A DNA stretch of 64,000 bases from Ipomoea triloba. Taxonomy: Eukaryota; Streptophyta; Magnoliopsida; Solanales; Convolvulaceae. Below are positions 34,170 to 45,639 of this stretch, piece after piece. Under the pieces are notes generated by a model. It was not told the DNA's origin and searched no databases. It was given only the letters and a program-made list of their open reading frames with translations. The first letter of the stretch is position 1, and the number at the start of each line of letters is the position of its first letter. The position numbers were made by a program, and so were the translations under genes. The stretch spans positions 13,236,642-13,300,641 of the forward strand of contig NC_044925.1 of NCBI RefSeq assembly GCF_003576645.1. Direction: 5' to 3'.

Positions 34170-34664
34170 TGAGTCTTCCATTGCATAGTGAGTATGCGTT
34201 TCTTCCACACGGTGGTGGAAATACGAGTCTGCCACTGGCTAATGGGTATATGTCATCCACACTGTGGTGGGTATAAGTCTTCCATTGCCCAGTGAGTATG
34301 CATTTCTTCCACATTGTGATGGGAATACGAGTCTGCCACTGGCTAATGCGTATAATTTTTTTATTGCCTAGTGAGTATGCGTTTCTTCCACACGGTGGTG
34401 GGAATACGAGTCTGCCGCTGGCTTTTTTTTTTATTGCCTGGTGAGTATGCGTTTCTTCCACACGGTGGTGGGAATACGAGTCTGCCACTGGCTTTCTTTG
34501 TTTTTTTTCATTGCCTAGTGAGTATGCGTTTCTTCCACACGATGGTGGGAATACGAGTCTGCCACTAGCTTTTTTTTTCATTGCCTAGTGAGTATGCGTT
34601 TCTTCCACACGGTGGTGGGAATACGAGTTTGTCTGCCACTGACTTTCTTTTTTTTTTTTCATTG
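34170..34664. repeat. 70-80 bp tandem array in the level 1 element
   Basis: Several units containing 'agtgagtatgcgtttcttcc', 'acacggtggtgg', 'atacgagtctgccactggc' and a T-run. The array continues at 36004-36140 beyond the inserted solo LTR. Confidence 0.9.
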
Positions 34665-34669
34665 CCTAG

Positions 34670-36003
34670 TGATAAGCCTCCGAGATACCCTTAAATCAGG
34701 CACATTTTAGGGTGTTTTATCACGCTTGTAGCATCCTTACATGGTGAATAATGCTCATAAATGCTTGAAAATCACTAACCTACACATTTAAGTTACTTTC
34801 AGCCTAAAAGAGGTGAAACAGGAGCCCTGGGAGCAAATAGGACCAAAAGTTGAGCTTAAAGAGCGAACCAGGCAAGAGCGGAGCCCCAAAGAACTAATCT
34901 GGATGGCCACACGCGTGTGAACATGCGTGAAAACTTTCCAGTAGCCTCCCACGCACGCTCACACACGTGTGGATGGCGTGGAGATGGTGCTGCGCGAATT
35001 TCGACTAGGGTTGTCATTTCGGAGACTATTTAAACCCCTTTGATGAATTTTCAGAGGAGGTTTTCTTAGTTTTTCCTTTGGAGAACTTTCTCCATTTTTC
35101 TTAGTTTTTAGATTAGATCAATCTCCATTGTAGCAAGACAACAAGCTTGGATTGAAGATCTTCTTCTCTCTAGGTGACTTCTATTTCATTTCTATAATTT
35201 TAGCTATCTTGTTCTTGGATTAAATTAGTCTTTGCTTGCAATTTCATATTATGAGTAGCTAGTTTAGTCTAGGGATTTGGATTGTGTGATTGAATGTTGC
35301 TATTGTGTTTGTGATTAAATTAGTCTTTGCTTGCAATCTCTATATCTTGGATTTATGTGTTTGTGTTGATGGATTATCTATTCTTGTCTATTGATTGTTG
35401 TTTTGATGAGATCTTGTTTGGATTTGGCCAATCTAGATGAGAGATTGAGCTCTTGACTCTTTCATGTCTTTGATTAGAGTTAGGATTTGAAGCTTGACAC
35501 AATCATAGTTCCTATGAACTTCTTAAGAATAGTAGGATAGTGTGTAGCTTAAGTATTTGATAAAATTCCTCTTAGAACTTTGGATGCTTGAAAGCACTCC
35601 TAAGTCAAAGAAGCCTTAGTACACAAAGGTGGAAAAGGACTAAGACAACACACTCTTGAATAGACAATATCCTAGCATCCACGATCCATGACCTTAGTCA
35701 CTCCACAATGCAACATCCATGAACACTATCCAATCCTTATCCCTTTTACATATTTCCAAAACACTCTTTACTTTACTACTCTCTTGCACTCAAAACCAAC
35801 CAAATGAACTACTCTCTCACTCACAAATCCACCCTTCACCACACTTAAATCCTATGCATGACCCAATCTAGTAAACTCCCGAACACTTGACACACCTCCA
35901 CGTCCCTCCTTCGAGATCGACACTCGGGGAGTCACTGACTTTCCGTTTTAACATACAAATATCTTTTGACGAATCACACCACCCTAGTGCCGCAAGTTCT
36001 TCA
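34670..36003 (+). mobile_element. Solo LTR inserted in the tandem array of the level 1 element
   Basis: 1334 bp starting TGATAAGCCTCC and ending GTTCTTCA, flanked by CCTAG on both sides (34665-34669 and 36004-36008). It shares with 31337-32665 the TGATAAG start, the CACGCACGCTCACAC palindromes (34910-34985), a TATA-type stretch (ctatttaaacccc, 35025) and a 'cactcggggagtc' block at 35921. Confidence 0.95.
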
Positions 36004-36140
36004 CCTAGTGAGTATGCGTTTCTTCCACACGGTGGTGGGAATACGAGTCTGCCACTGGCTTTTTTTTTTCATTGCCTAGTGAGTATGCGTTTCTTCCACA
36101 CGGTGGTGGAAATACGAGTCTGCCACTGGCTTCTTTTTTT
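36004..36140. repeat. Continuation of the 70-80 bp tandem array
   Basis: Two more units of the array at 34170-34664, separated from it only by the solo LTR. Confidence 0.9.
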
Positions 36141-36149
36141 TTTTTAATC

Positions 36150-36740
36150 ACATGATAAATTATCTCAAGACAAATTAATATCAATGAAAGACAAAGGGAA
36201 AGCTAGAAAGAAGTTTTCGTGTGAAGTTGTTATGCTCAGAATTCTAAAAAACAACAAGCTACTAAAGAAGAGTGTTGCCTGGAAATTTCGCAATGTTGCT
36301 GCCGCACCAAAGTATGACGTTGCCTTTAAAAATTGAAGCTGCTACGCCCAAACCGAATTTCCAAGCTTTTGCTAGGCTCAAACACATTCGATCGATCTTT
36401 TTATATCGTCTCTAGTGGATTACGGGCTTGTGTTTCCAGTTCCGCTCTTCCTGTTCTTCATCCTCATTGTCTTGCCTATTGGGACCTTCCCACGTGGGCG
36501 CTAGTGTCTGGCGGGCGTATGCCCGAGAGGGTTATCTCCCTCCTATGGGGATTCTCTTGATTGGCATTCCGAAGGCGCACCGGTTGGTTGGATGGTCCGC
36601 AGAAGGAGGTTGATCAAGTGCTTCTCGTAGATCCCTTACTGGCTGATTTGTTCGTGTGTTTTGTCGTGTAGTCACCATGCTTTCTCAAGTCAACAGGAAA
36701 GTACGAAGCTTTTCCGTATCAATCCCACAGACGACGCCAA
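36150..36740 (-). other. 5' interior of the level 1 element
   Basis: Leader sequence between the primer-site-like TTGGCGTCGTCTGTGGGAT (36740-36722 on the minus strand) and the tandem array. The two overlapping ORFs at 36333-36613 show no domain. Confidence 0.6.
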
Positions 36741-37132
36741 TGTTGGTTTTATGACTTCTGGGTAGTCAAAGGTAGGCCAACACTACCTCTTAGAATAGCA
36801 AGAATATAGGAAATATGTAGTAAAATATAATGAGAGAATATAGATATTGTATTGCTAAGAATTGCTTCCCTTTCTCCGTGTATGGAAGGTCTATTTATAC
36901 ATATTTTGGGCCTAGAGCCTTACAAGGAATAAGAATCCTGGACCGCCTCCAATTGGGTGTCCAGGTTACATTATAATTAATAAGCCCTAATCTTGCTAAT
37001 ATTACAAATGCTAAGTCCAATCCTTATCGAACTCTTCTGTAGCTTTGTGTTGAGGGTCTTTCTTGGGCTTTCTTCATCCAATTGCTCTCTTGAACCGGTC
37101 CATGTAGGCCAGGCCTATTGTATTATCCATCA
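36741..37132 (-). repeat. Right (5') LTR of the level 1 element
   Basis: 392 bp, same length as the reassembled left LTR with roughly a dozen mismatches. Flanked by ATGAT. Confidence 0.9.
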
Positions 37133-38275
37133 ATGATTATGGAAGAATGTATTGGGTAAAATAGCATAAAGTATTATTTCCCGCCTAACCTGTCGGGGAT
37201 CTAGTACATTGGTCATATCTCGGCGTGGGAATATCCGAATCAGGCGATTCCGGTGGCATTGAAAAAAAGACTCAACGGGCTACAACTCTTATGTTAATCC
37301 CAGAGTGTATATCTGAGGATAAAATGGCCAAAAACAGCATAGAAGGCAGGGGTATCCCATTTCTCACCCTATTTGGCGACTGTTCGTATTTTAATCATAT
37401 TTCACTCTAAGAATATCCAAATTGAGAGATTCTTGAATTGGTGGAAAGATAATTTGAAGGGTTATAATCTTCATGAAGATCAAAAAGCTATCCACGGACT
37501 TCATGATGGCCAAAAATGGAGGACAAGACAAGGACATCCCATTTTCACCAATAGTGTGTGATGATATATTATATTTCAAGTTGATAGCAAATTATTGAAA
37601 AGGTGGTGCAAGTGGAAGACAATTAGACAAGATGATGGCTGATCAAGGAAGAGATATTATATTTTAATATTGAAATTATTGGGGAGAAAATTACATTTCA
37701 CACCCAAAATTTTATGTTATTTACGAGATTGAACCCTAAACTCCACCTATAAATACCCTACCAATGTATCATTCTCATGATCCCAAAATCATTCACATCT
37801 CTCCTTTAGTAGTTGCTCTTTCCCTCCTTAGCAAGAGAGAATTTCTCCATTGTTTTCTCTTTGCTACATCGAAGGAAGAGTTGTAATAATATACCTATAG
37901 TGAAACACCTTTAGCCTTGCCCGTGGTTTTTACCCTCTTGGGAGTTTCCACGTAAATCTTTGTCTCTTGCAATTGCTTTCAATTATTCTCTCCTATTATC
38001 AAATGTTATTTTGTTCATATCGTGTAGGAAAGAATCAATCTTGGTAGAGTGACCTTACATGTCTAGGAAAATCTTTGGATGAGACTTGGTATTTAAGTAG
38101 TCCGTCTGTGACTCACCTCTCTCTTCTAATTGTTATTTTCTTGGTGTACTATCCATAAAACCATTATTGCTCTATCCTTACGATACTATTCAAATATTTT
38201 GTACGATATTAGTTGATTTCATGGTTGTGTTGGCCTGCCGACTGACTATCCCATAGTCATAAAACCAACAGTATG

Positions 38276-38560
38276 ATTTATATATATTAGTTTCGAAATC
38301 AATTAGATACAAATCTATACTATGATTAATAGATATTAGTTAATTTCTAAATGAATATTTTCTTATCAATTATTTATACTATTAAAGTTGAAGATGATGA
38401 TTTTACTTTTATTAATAGAAAATAAATACATAGATTAATAATTAATAATTAATAATAAAAGAATAGAATTAATAGAATAGATAGATTAATTATGTTATTA
38501 ATGTATGCTAAATTTATTAAATATTAAATTTTATATAATTATTAAATTTGGTTTCTTGGG
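38276..38560. other. AT-rich spacer
   Basis: No feature beyond 'taataattaa' simple sequence. Confidence 0.6.
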
Positions 38561-38564
38561 CCTG

Positions 38565-39060
38565 TAGGAAGCAGCAGATTGTGGCTCGTTCTTTGATAGA
38601 GGCTGAGTATAAAGGCCTTGTTGATGTTGCGGCTGAGGTGACATGGGTTGTGTCGCTACTGAACGAGATTGGGTTATCATTGTCTGCTCCGCCCACTTTG
38701 TGATGTGACAATTTGGGATCTACATATCTTTGTGTCAATCTAGTGTTTCATGCACGCACAAAGCATTTGAGGTGGATTATCACTTTGTGCGGGATAAGGT
38801 TACTTCTGGTGATATCAAAGTTTATTTTGCCTCTACTCAGGATCAGGTTGATGACATCTTTACCAAACTGTTATCTGTCAGGCGGTTTGAGTTGCTTCGG
38901 GACAAGCTTAATGTTGTGTGTTTACCACCTTAAGCTTGAGGGAGTGTAATAGGACTCCCGTAGTTTAGTACTCTTAGACTTCTAGTCCTTGTTTTATTCT
39001 ACATGTATTTATGTACTTACTGTATTCCTATTGATAATGATATACGATATACATTCATCT
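38565..39060 (+). pseudogene. Copia relic: RNase H end, polypurine tract and LTR
   Basis: Readable copia RNase H motifs include IEAEYKGL, DYHFVRDKV and DQVDDIFTKLL. They lie in different frames with stops near 38700. The sequence ends 'cttgagggagtgtaatagga', a polypurine tract running into an LTR start. It resembles 1270-1690 in arrangement. Upstream pol is missing. Confidence 0.75.
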
Positions 39061-39069
39061 GTACGACCT

Positions 39070-39960
39070 CCAGTTCATATTTTGGGGAATCTTGTGAATG
39101 ATAGAGGTGTTGCTCATGTGTCCTTTCCTATTAATTAAGCTGGGCTTTGTCATGGCGGGGGTTTTCCCCTTCCTTCGTTTCAAAAATAAAAGAAAGAGAA
39201 TAATAATATAATATAGTTTAGGACATGTGCAATTACTAACAAAACTTAATATTTGATTCTATGTTATTATTGAAAATATAAATTAAAAATTATTAAAAAC
39301 CTCTGTGTAAACTAAATTAGTAGTAGAAGTACAAAATCTTTCGGGTTCACCAGAAATTAAGATTTTGAGCCCGTCTGGATTACTCACTCTTGATGCAACC
39401 ACATGCCCACATATAATTGACCATAAGCAAAAACCGGTTTCTATATTAGCAAGCTAATATTCGATAGTGTTTGACCTTGACTTTTGTTGATGATCATTGC
39501 ATAAGAAAGCATCAGTGGAAATTGTCTTTTGTTATAATATAAAATTGACTATAATCAATTTAGATTTATAAATATAATAACTCTTTTTAAAATTAAAGTG
39601 ATAAATAAAGATTGTAAAATTTTAAAACATTTTGGGTTGTAGGCTAATCAAGATAAGATTTTTATTGTTTTCTATATGGTCCATCCACCCTGACCCTAAA
39701 AAACTTGAATGGTAGGTCAAGCTAAGATTTTTATCAATTGTTATATGGTTACAGCGTTATGTGGACCATGATCCAATACGATTGTCAAATGAAATTGTAG
39801 TATAGTTAAAATGATAATTTAGTGTTGCTAAAATGAAACTAGTGTGTGTGAAAAATGAAACTAATAAAAAACAGAATCTAATGTGAAATGAAATTGCAGT
39901 AGAATTAAAATGATGATTTAGTTTTGTTATAATGAAATTAGTGTGTGTAAAAATAAAAAA
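39070..39960. other. Intergenic DNA without a recognised gene
   Basis: Contains two loose copies of an 'aatgaaattgcagtagaatt aaaatgat' unit at about 39790-39950. No supported ORF. Confidence 0.5.
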
Positions 39961-39969
39961 CAGAACTCA

Positions 39970-40150
39970 TACCGCAGGGGCGTAGCTCAATAGTTTAGTA
40001 GACAGTATTTGGGAGAAGAAATCATAATTCAAAATTCGATAGAGGCAGTGTGGGATTATGCCCAAAGTAGACAAATTTCTTGTGCACAAATGCCCTGTCT
40101 GCTGAAGCGTGAGGACCCTTAATTAGGTTGGAGAGTTTCAACCTTTTCAG
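39970..40150 (+). mobile_element. Possible tRNA-derived SINE
   Basis: A tRNA-like A box (gtagctcaatagtttagtag) at about 39981 is followed 40-60 bp later by a weak B-box-like 'aattcaaaattcgat', then an unrelated body. The arrangement fits a tRNA-derived SINE. No poly-A tail or target duplication was verified. Confidence 0.4.
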
Positions 40151-40389
40151 AGAAGAAGATATAATCTATAAAACTAAAAAATTAAAATTAAAATATTTCA
40201 AACTTATATATATACCAATATAAGAATATAATTAGACTCACAAATCACAATTGGGAGATATTTGTTTCAGTGCTTTCTTTTCTTTTTCCCGTCTAATGTA
40301 ACTATCTAAGGTCCACCAGCCTTAAATTCTAAAATAGACCTTCACTTGCGCCAAGCATACCAACTACATCCAAGTATTTAATTTTTATT

Positions 40390-40535
40390 TTTAAACAATT
40401 TATTACGCTTTTGTCCAGAGTTTGGGTTGAGGACCTCCATTGGGATTGTCTTTGTCCAAATTTATGTACACCAAAAAATGCGGATGACAACCCAAATGGT
40501 GGTCTTCGTCATGACAAATTTGATTGATTAGATTT
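40390..40535 (+). repeat. Dispersed repeat shared with 62746-62885
   Basis: Matches the reverse complement of 62746-62885 over about 140 bp. Shared words are 'acttttgtcca' or a variant, 'ttgtctttgtcc', 'caccaaaa' and 'acccaaatgg'. Non-coding, probably a MITE. Confidence 0.65.
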
Positions 40536-41054
40536 TTTTTTTTTTTTTTTTTTGGTTCAATGATTGATTAGATCTTTAAAGAAAAATTAGAAAAATATAA
40601 AAAAAAAAAGTTGCCCGGAGAAGAAACACGACTCCAACGAGGACAGCCAGGGTAGTTGTGTGCAATAGTTATACCATAGACCCGGTAGGTGAATCCATCA
40701 CAATTTACATACTGAATGTTTATAATTCAAATTGTGAGCATTTAGTTATGAATATTTAGTGTATATATTGTGAACATTCATTATGTAAATTGTATATTTT
40801 AGACCCAGATCTACAAAATAATTTGTCAATTGGGTGTGAGTGTATCAACACTAAATAAGTGATAAAAATGATATGAAAGCTAAATTAATGTCGACTTAGC
40901 ATTAACCCAGTGCTAAAAGACATCTAAAGCACCAATATGAACAGAAAAAAAAACAAAACAAAAAAAATCTAAGAGCACTAATTTAAACTTAAAAATCATT
41001 ATATCAATTAGGTAATAAGTTTTCTAATTAATGGAGTAATTAAATCCCATAGTA

Positions 41055-41170
41055 GCCAAAGACCTGTGGTCAAGTGGCACCCGGTGTACACTTCCATGTG
41101 GAAGGGAGTGGGTTTGAGCCTCAATAGAGGCATCTGTTGACTCTTTGTCTACTTCAGTAGTTTGTAACCA
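41055..41170 (+). mobile_element. SINE-like repeat with A and B boxes
   Basis: Contains 'ctgtggtcaagtggcacc' (A-box-like) and 'gggtttgagcctc' (B-box-like) about 50 bp apart. An inverted relative lies at 62345-62530 (there 'gtggtctaacggcacc' and 'gggttcgagcc'). The spacing and motifs are those of tRNA-derived SINEs. Confidence 0.55.
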
Positions 41171-41185
41171 AACACAGCTTTAAGA

Positions 41186-41427
41186 GTTTTTGTTTGGCTA
41201 ATAATTTTTAGGTATTATAATTAGTTCCCCCAGTAAATAAATGAGTTCTAGTATTGAAAGTTCTTTCAATTCTGATAACTTTCCACACAAGTGTAGAAGA
41301 CTTCCACCCAAGTCTTCTTTTGGCCTGGACGCATGAAATGACTGAACTACGAAGAATATATTGTTTCATATATACTCCTAGGCAGCCATTTATTTAGTTT
41401 TAAACCATATATTAGGCCGTAGGGGCG
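41186..41427 (+). promoter_or_regulatory. Promoter and leader region of gene 2
   Basis: Related to 3389-3711 of gene 1 but with the stretch after 'cccaagtcttcttttggcct' shortened. A TATA-like 'catatatact' lies at about 41368. Confidence 0.55.
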
Positions 41428-44400
41428 ATGCATATGATAGTAATGGGTAGAATAATATTGGTTACAATTGTTTGCTGCTTATTCATCTGGCATGGCTTGT
41501 TGTTATCTGGTGTTAGTGCTAAAAATACACTTGCACCTGGAGAATACTTGTTACCGTTTGATGACGAGTACTTGGAGTCATCAAATAAACTCTTTGAGTT
41601 AAAATTCCTGAAGCTACCCGGCTCTAGCTCTGCTTTTAGATGCTTTTTGAGTATACAGTGGGCTGGTTATTTGGTCACATCCACTTCTGAACGAAGAACA
41701 ATTTGGGTTGCTTGGCTAGGTGAAAGCGAGACTTATGTCGTTCCAGAATTAAAAATGGATAGAGAAGGCCGGTTGTTGATATATGGTGAACGTGAATTCG
41801 TTATAAACGATGACCAGCAACATCCATATGTTATGAACACAACAGCAACTCTACTTGACACCGGCAACTTAGTGTTGCAGGGTGGGGGTCGTACGTTGTG
41901 GCAAAGTTTCGATCATCCCCCTGGTAATATTTGGATTCCAGGGATGAAATTGGGCTGGTTTGGGCTACAAAAAACTCCTCAACTGCAGCAGCGTTGTCTC
42001 ACTTCTTGGACAAGTGAGGAGAACCCTTCTCCTGGTGCTTTTAGCTTGTGTGTTGATCCCAACAATACCAAGCAGCTAGTTGCCATGCGAAGAGGGATTG
42101 TTTATTGGCACAGTGGGGTCTGGAATGGATACAATTTTCCATTTCTTCAAGTCAATTCCCATCTCAGGTATTTCTCTAATCACAATGAAAGCTATTTTGC
42201 TTGGGATGGGAATTTTGATGCGGGTGAGGCCTTTATCAGAATTTATGCAACTGGGTTAATCTCTGCACTTGTTGAAGACCATAGTAACTACACAATATCA
42301 AGGATTAACTGTGATCGTAATGATACATATTATTGAGGGGTGCCTAAAATCACCCAAACAATCCAATTGTAGTGCCGGAGACAAGTTCAATTTAACAACT
42401 GGTTTTATCGAATCGAATTTATGGGAACAAATGTTATTCAACACCACGTTAAATATTGGTGATTGCAATGAAATGTGTGTCCAAAATTGTTCTTGCAACG
42501 CCTATGCTACACTTGAAACTGATGGAACAGGCTGCAAATTTTCATCTTCCACTAAATACCAGTACGCGTCTCAGGGCGACATTCTTTACATTCGTTATGG
42601 AAAAACAGCAGGTAGATAGGTCGTCCACCCATTTTACTTCGTGCGAGCATGTTTCAATTTTTACTTACCTTTTCTCCATCACAAGTTCAATTTAATTTGT
42701 TTATCAACCTAATAAAGCTACTACTCACTCAATTGCTTCAATTCAAGCAAATCAAATCCATTCTCCTCCACATCGCCTTCCTGCTCCTCCTCCTGCAGCT
42801 TTGACAAGGGATATCTCACACCACATGATGAGAACCACAACTATAATTGCTCTTACAGTAATACTCTCTGTCACCGCCCTTGCCCTGATTTTCCTAGTTT
42901 GCTATTCAAGAAAAAGTTGCACCTGCTGCTTCATAGGTATGCTGCTATCTCATCTTTTAATATATATCAATTTATCAATTCACATTTATTCTTTCTTAAC
43001 TCTGGCTATAACGCTCCCACCTAATCAGCTATAAGTGTTTACACAGCCCCAATTGTACAATCCACGCAACAACTTGCTGGTCACGACGAGGAGTTACCTT
43101 TCTTCGATTTTAAATGCATAGAAATGGCCACAAATTATTTTTCTGAAGAAAATAAACTTGGTCAAGGAGGATTTGGTCCTGTATACAAGGTATATATGAA
43201 CTATATTCACATATGAGTGAATTTCAATTTTGATCCTACTGTTATAGGGGTATGTCCAATTTTAGCCACCTTATTAATTTATATCTGGAAGAAAATTTTA
43301 ATTTGTTCACCTTTAATTTGGCCTTGTGAGTATAGTAGTATTTTCATCTTTTATGCTTTATTTTTATTTTCATTTATATACGCGACTTAGCATTTTGTCA
43401 CTTTTAGTTTTTACACCCTGAATTTCAATTAACAACGCTACAAATTTCAAAAATCATCTTCTTCTCTTCTTATGGCTATATTCCAGTGAATAGTAGCTAG
43501 AATTAAATGCTAAAACTCACCAATTTCTTCATGTCACAGCTTATCTAAATGTAATGGTAACAATACAAATTGTTCCCTTTGTCACATTTTACTAAACTTT
43601 TTTCACTTAATTATTTTCTTTAGCATTTTTTTTAATTTTTATTCGATTTTCTATATTTAATAGTATTTTATATGTAGTTTTCAAATACATAAATTTCATT
43701 TACTAACATTGAATTAAATATTATTATTAAAAATTAAATTATAATTAAGTTCAGTCAAACCTCATTAATTAAACAAGACATACATATAAAATCGAGACGA
43801 AGAGAGTAGATGTCTTTGTGGTTAATTAAGATAAATATGTTCTATTCAGGGAATATTATCCAATGGTCAAGAAGTCGCAGCAAAGCGGCTCTCAAAAATG
43901 TCAGGACACGGAGTTGAACAATTCAAAAATGAAGTTCTATTGATCTCCAAATTGCAGCATAGGAATCTTGTTAGACTTCTGGGTTGTTGCACTCAAGGAG
44001 ATGAGAGGATATTAATATATGAGTACCTTCCAAATAAAAGTTTGGATTCAATTCTTTTTGGTTAGTTTGTTTTATTCGTTTCCATCATTCACCTTATATT
44101 TCTCTTGCTTGGCTCCATTTATGATTGCATGACACTGGTTTTACACAGATGCAAGAAAAAAAGTTTGTCTTGATTGGGGAAAGCGTGCTTCTATAATTGA
44201 TGGGATTGCTCAAGGACTTTTGTACCTCCACAAATATTCAAGACTAAGGATTATACATAGAGATTTGAAAACAAGTAACATATTGTTAGATGTTCACATG
44301 CACCCCAAGATTTCTGATTTTGGAACTGCCAGAATATTTAAAGATAGTGATTCTCGAGCAAGCACAAAAAGCATTATTGGGACCTAGTAAGTCAATGAGA

Positions 44401-45064
44401 ATATGTTTTAAATATCTCTTCTATTCTATATTTTTTTCTTTCATGTAACTTGTAGAGCAATTTCATGATAAAACAGTGGTTACATGTCTCCGGAATATGC
44501 AATGGATGGTTGTTTCTCGGAGAAATCAGATGTTTTTAGCTTTGGAGTCATGGTAATGGAGATTGTAAGTGGAAAGAGAAACAATGGCTTCTACAATCCA
44601 GATCGTGTTTCAAATTTACTTGGTTATGTAAGTATTATTCTATGCATAAATTGTATACAAAAAGTTAAATTATTTCTATGATTCTTTTATTCAAACATCT
44701 CAATTTTAATTTGAGTAATAAGTTTTTGTTTCTAACTCTACCTATGAATGATCATTAGGCTTGGAGTTTATGGATAGAAGGAAAAGTTTCAGATCTAATA
44801 GATCCAACAATGGACAAAATGATTTCAGTTATTGAAGCAACAAGATATATCCAAGTAGGCTTGCTATGCGTTCAAGATAGTGCGACGGATAGACCGACTA
44901 TGACAGATGTGGTATCCATGCTTGGTAATGAATCGACAATCTTACATATTCCTAAGGAACCTGGTTTCTCAGCCATCATTGGTTTAAAATGTGGTGATGT
45001 TGCTAATAATTCAAAATCTTGCTCTATTAATGAGGTCACAATTACAGAGATCGAAGGTCGATAG
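41428..45064 (+). pseudogene. S-domain receptor-like kinase (gene 2) with one frameshift
   Basis: Exons aligned to gene 1: 41428-42611, 42748-42936, 43029-43189, 43850-44060, 44149-44386, 44477-44627 and 44759-45064. Every splice site and phase is kept. Domains match gene 1: signal peptide, B-lectin (WQSFDHPPGN), S-locus region ([16 protein letters not shown]), PAN ([17 protein letters not shown]), TM helix (TIIALTVILSVTALALIF), and kinase with [30 protein letters not shown] and VVSMLGNE. The only lesion I see lies between 42334 and 42335: five bases (ctaac) present in gene 1 are missing. Translation stops at 302 codons, giving a secreted ectodomain fragment without PAN, TM or kinase. It could be a recent pseudogene, a soluble-receptor allele or an assembly error. 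Confidence 0.8.
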
Positions 45065-45590
45065 CAACACTTGGTACAAATTACTCTTATTGTTTGCAAA
45101 GACTTTTTGGGTTAATTTTGGTGCTAAATAATTATGAACTTCATCAAATGTCTAATTGCAATTAGACATCATTTCTTTGAATGTAAAGCTTTTAAAATAG
45201 TTTTCATTGTAAGACAAGCTTGTGTTTATAGACAACCTCTATCTTTGCCTTAAATTAATTGGCACTATATTGGATGACTGTATGTAGCACACTTTTTTAG
45301 TTTTAATGTTGCTTTGTCCAACTCCAAATTTCTATATTTTTGTAACATTTCTCTCTTTTTTCAACCTCCTTTACTAGCTCTTTTACCTCGGCTTCTCCTT
45401 CATGCTTCCCAAATCCTACACAGTAATTTATTAACACCCCAAATCCTACACAGTAATTTGTTAACACATATTCAACAGTATTTCGTTGGGAGAGGTAAAA
45501 TTACCTGAACGCTTTTAGATAATCTTTCCAAGCTCAAAAGCTCGATCCTATAATTCCCACTTCTCTACACCTTTTTGTAAGATTTTCCCT
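45065..45590. other. 3' flank of gene 2
   Basis: The first 200 bp align with the 3' flank of gene 1. Further on a 26-bp sequence (cccaaatcctacacagtaatt...) is tandemly duplicated at 45408-45465. No further gene. Confidence 0.55.

Positions 45591-45594
<4 letters not shown>

Positions 45595-45628
<34 letters not shown>
45595..45628. repeat. (AT)n tract
   Basis: About 34 bp of alternating AT at the left edge of an LTR-like region. Confidence 0.9.
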
Positions 45629-45631
<3 letters not shown>

Positions 45632-45639
45632 GGCCTTAA

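Larger units (their letters stand above)
24715..37132 (-). mobile_element. Level 1 of the nest: non-coding LTR retrotransposon
   Basis: Bounded by 392-bp LTRs: the left one is 24715-24944 plus 32967-33128, the right one is 36741-37132. Plus-strand ends are TGTTGG and CCATCA, and the target duplication ATGAT occurs on both sides (24710-24714 and 37133-37137). A primer-site-like sequence (TTGGCGTCGTCTGTGGGAT) abuts the right LTR on the minus strand, giving the orientation. Without later insertions the interior is about 2.3 kb of repeats with no gag or pol, so it is a non-autonomous, LARD-like element. Confidence 0.9.
24569..38270 (+). mobile_element. Level 0 of the nest: solo LTR split by later insertions
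   Basis: The LTR is 24569-24714 plus 37138-38270 (about 1.28 kb). It starts TGTTGGG, ends ATAAAACCAACA, and is flanked by the 5-bp duplication GTATG (24564-24568 and 38271-38275). A TATA box (tataaatacc) near 37750 fits a plus-strand LTR promoter. No internal region or second LTR adjoins it, so it is a solo LTR. Everything from 24715 to 37132 was inserted later. Its 3' end resembles that of the element inserted into it, so the two are related. Confidence 0.85.

Noticed and set aside
34156..34581. 141-codon repetitive ORF on the minus strand
   Set aside because: Translation of a 70-80 bp tandem array inside a retroelement; no evidence of a protein.
34170..34664. CRISPR-like array of spaced repeats
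   Set aside because: Units are contiguous, variable in length and contain T-runs. The context is a plant retroelement, and no cas genes are present.
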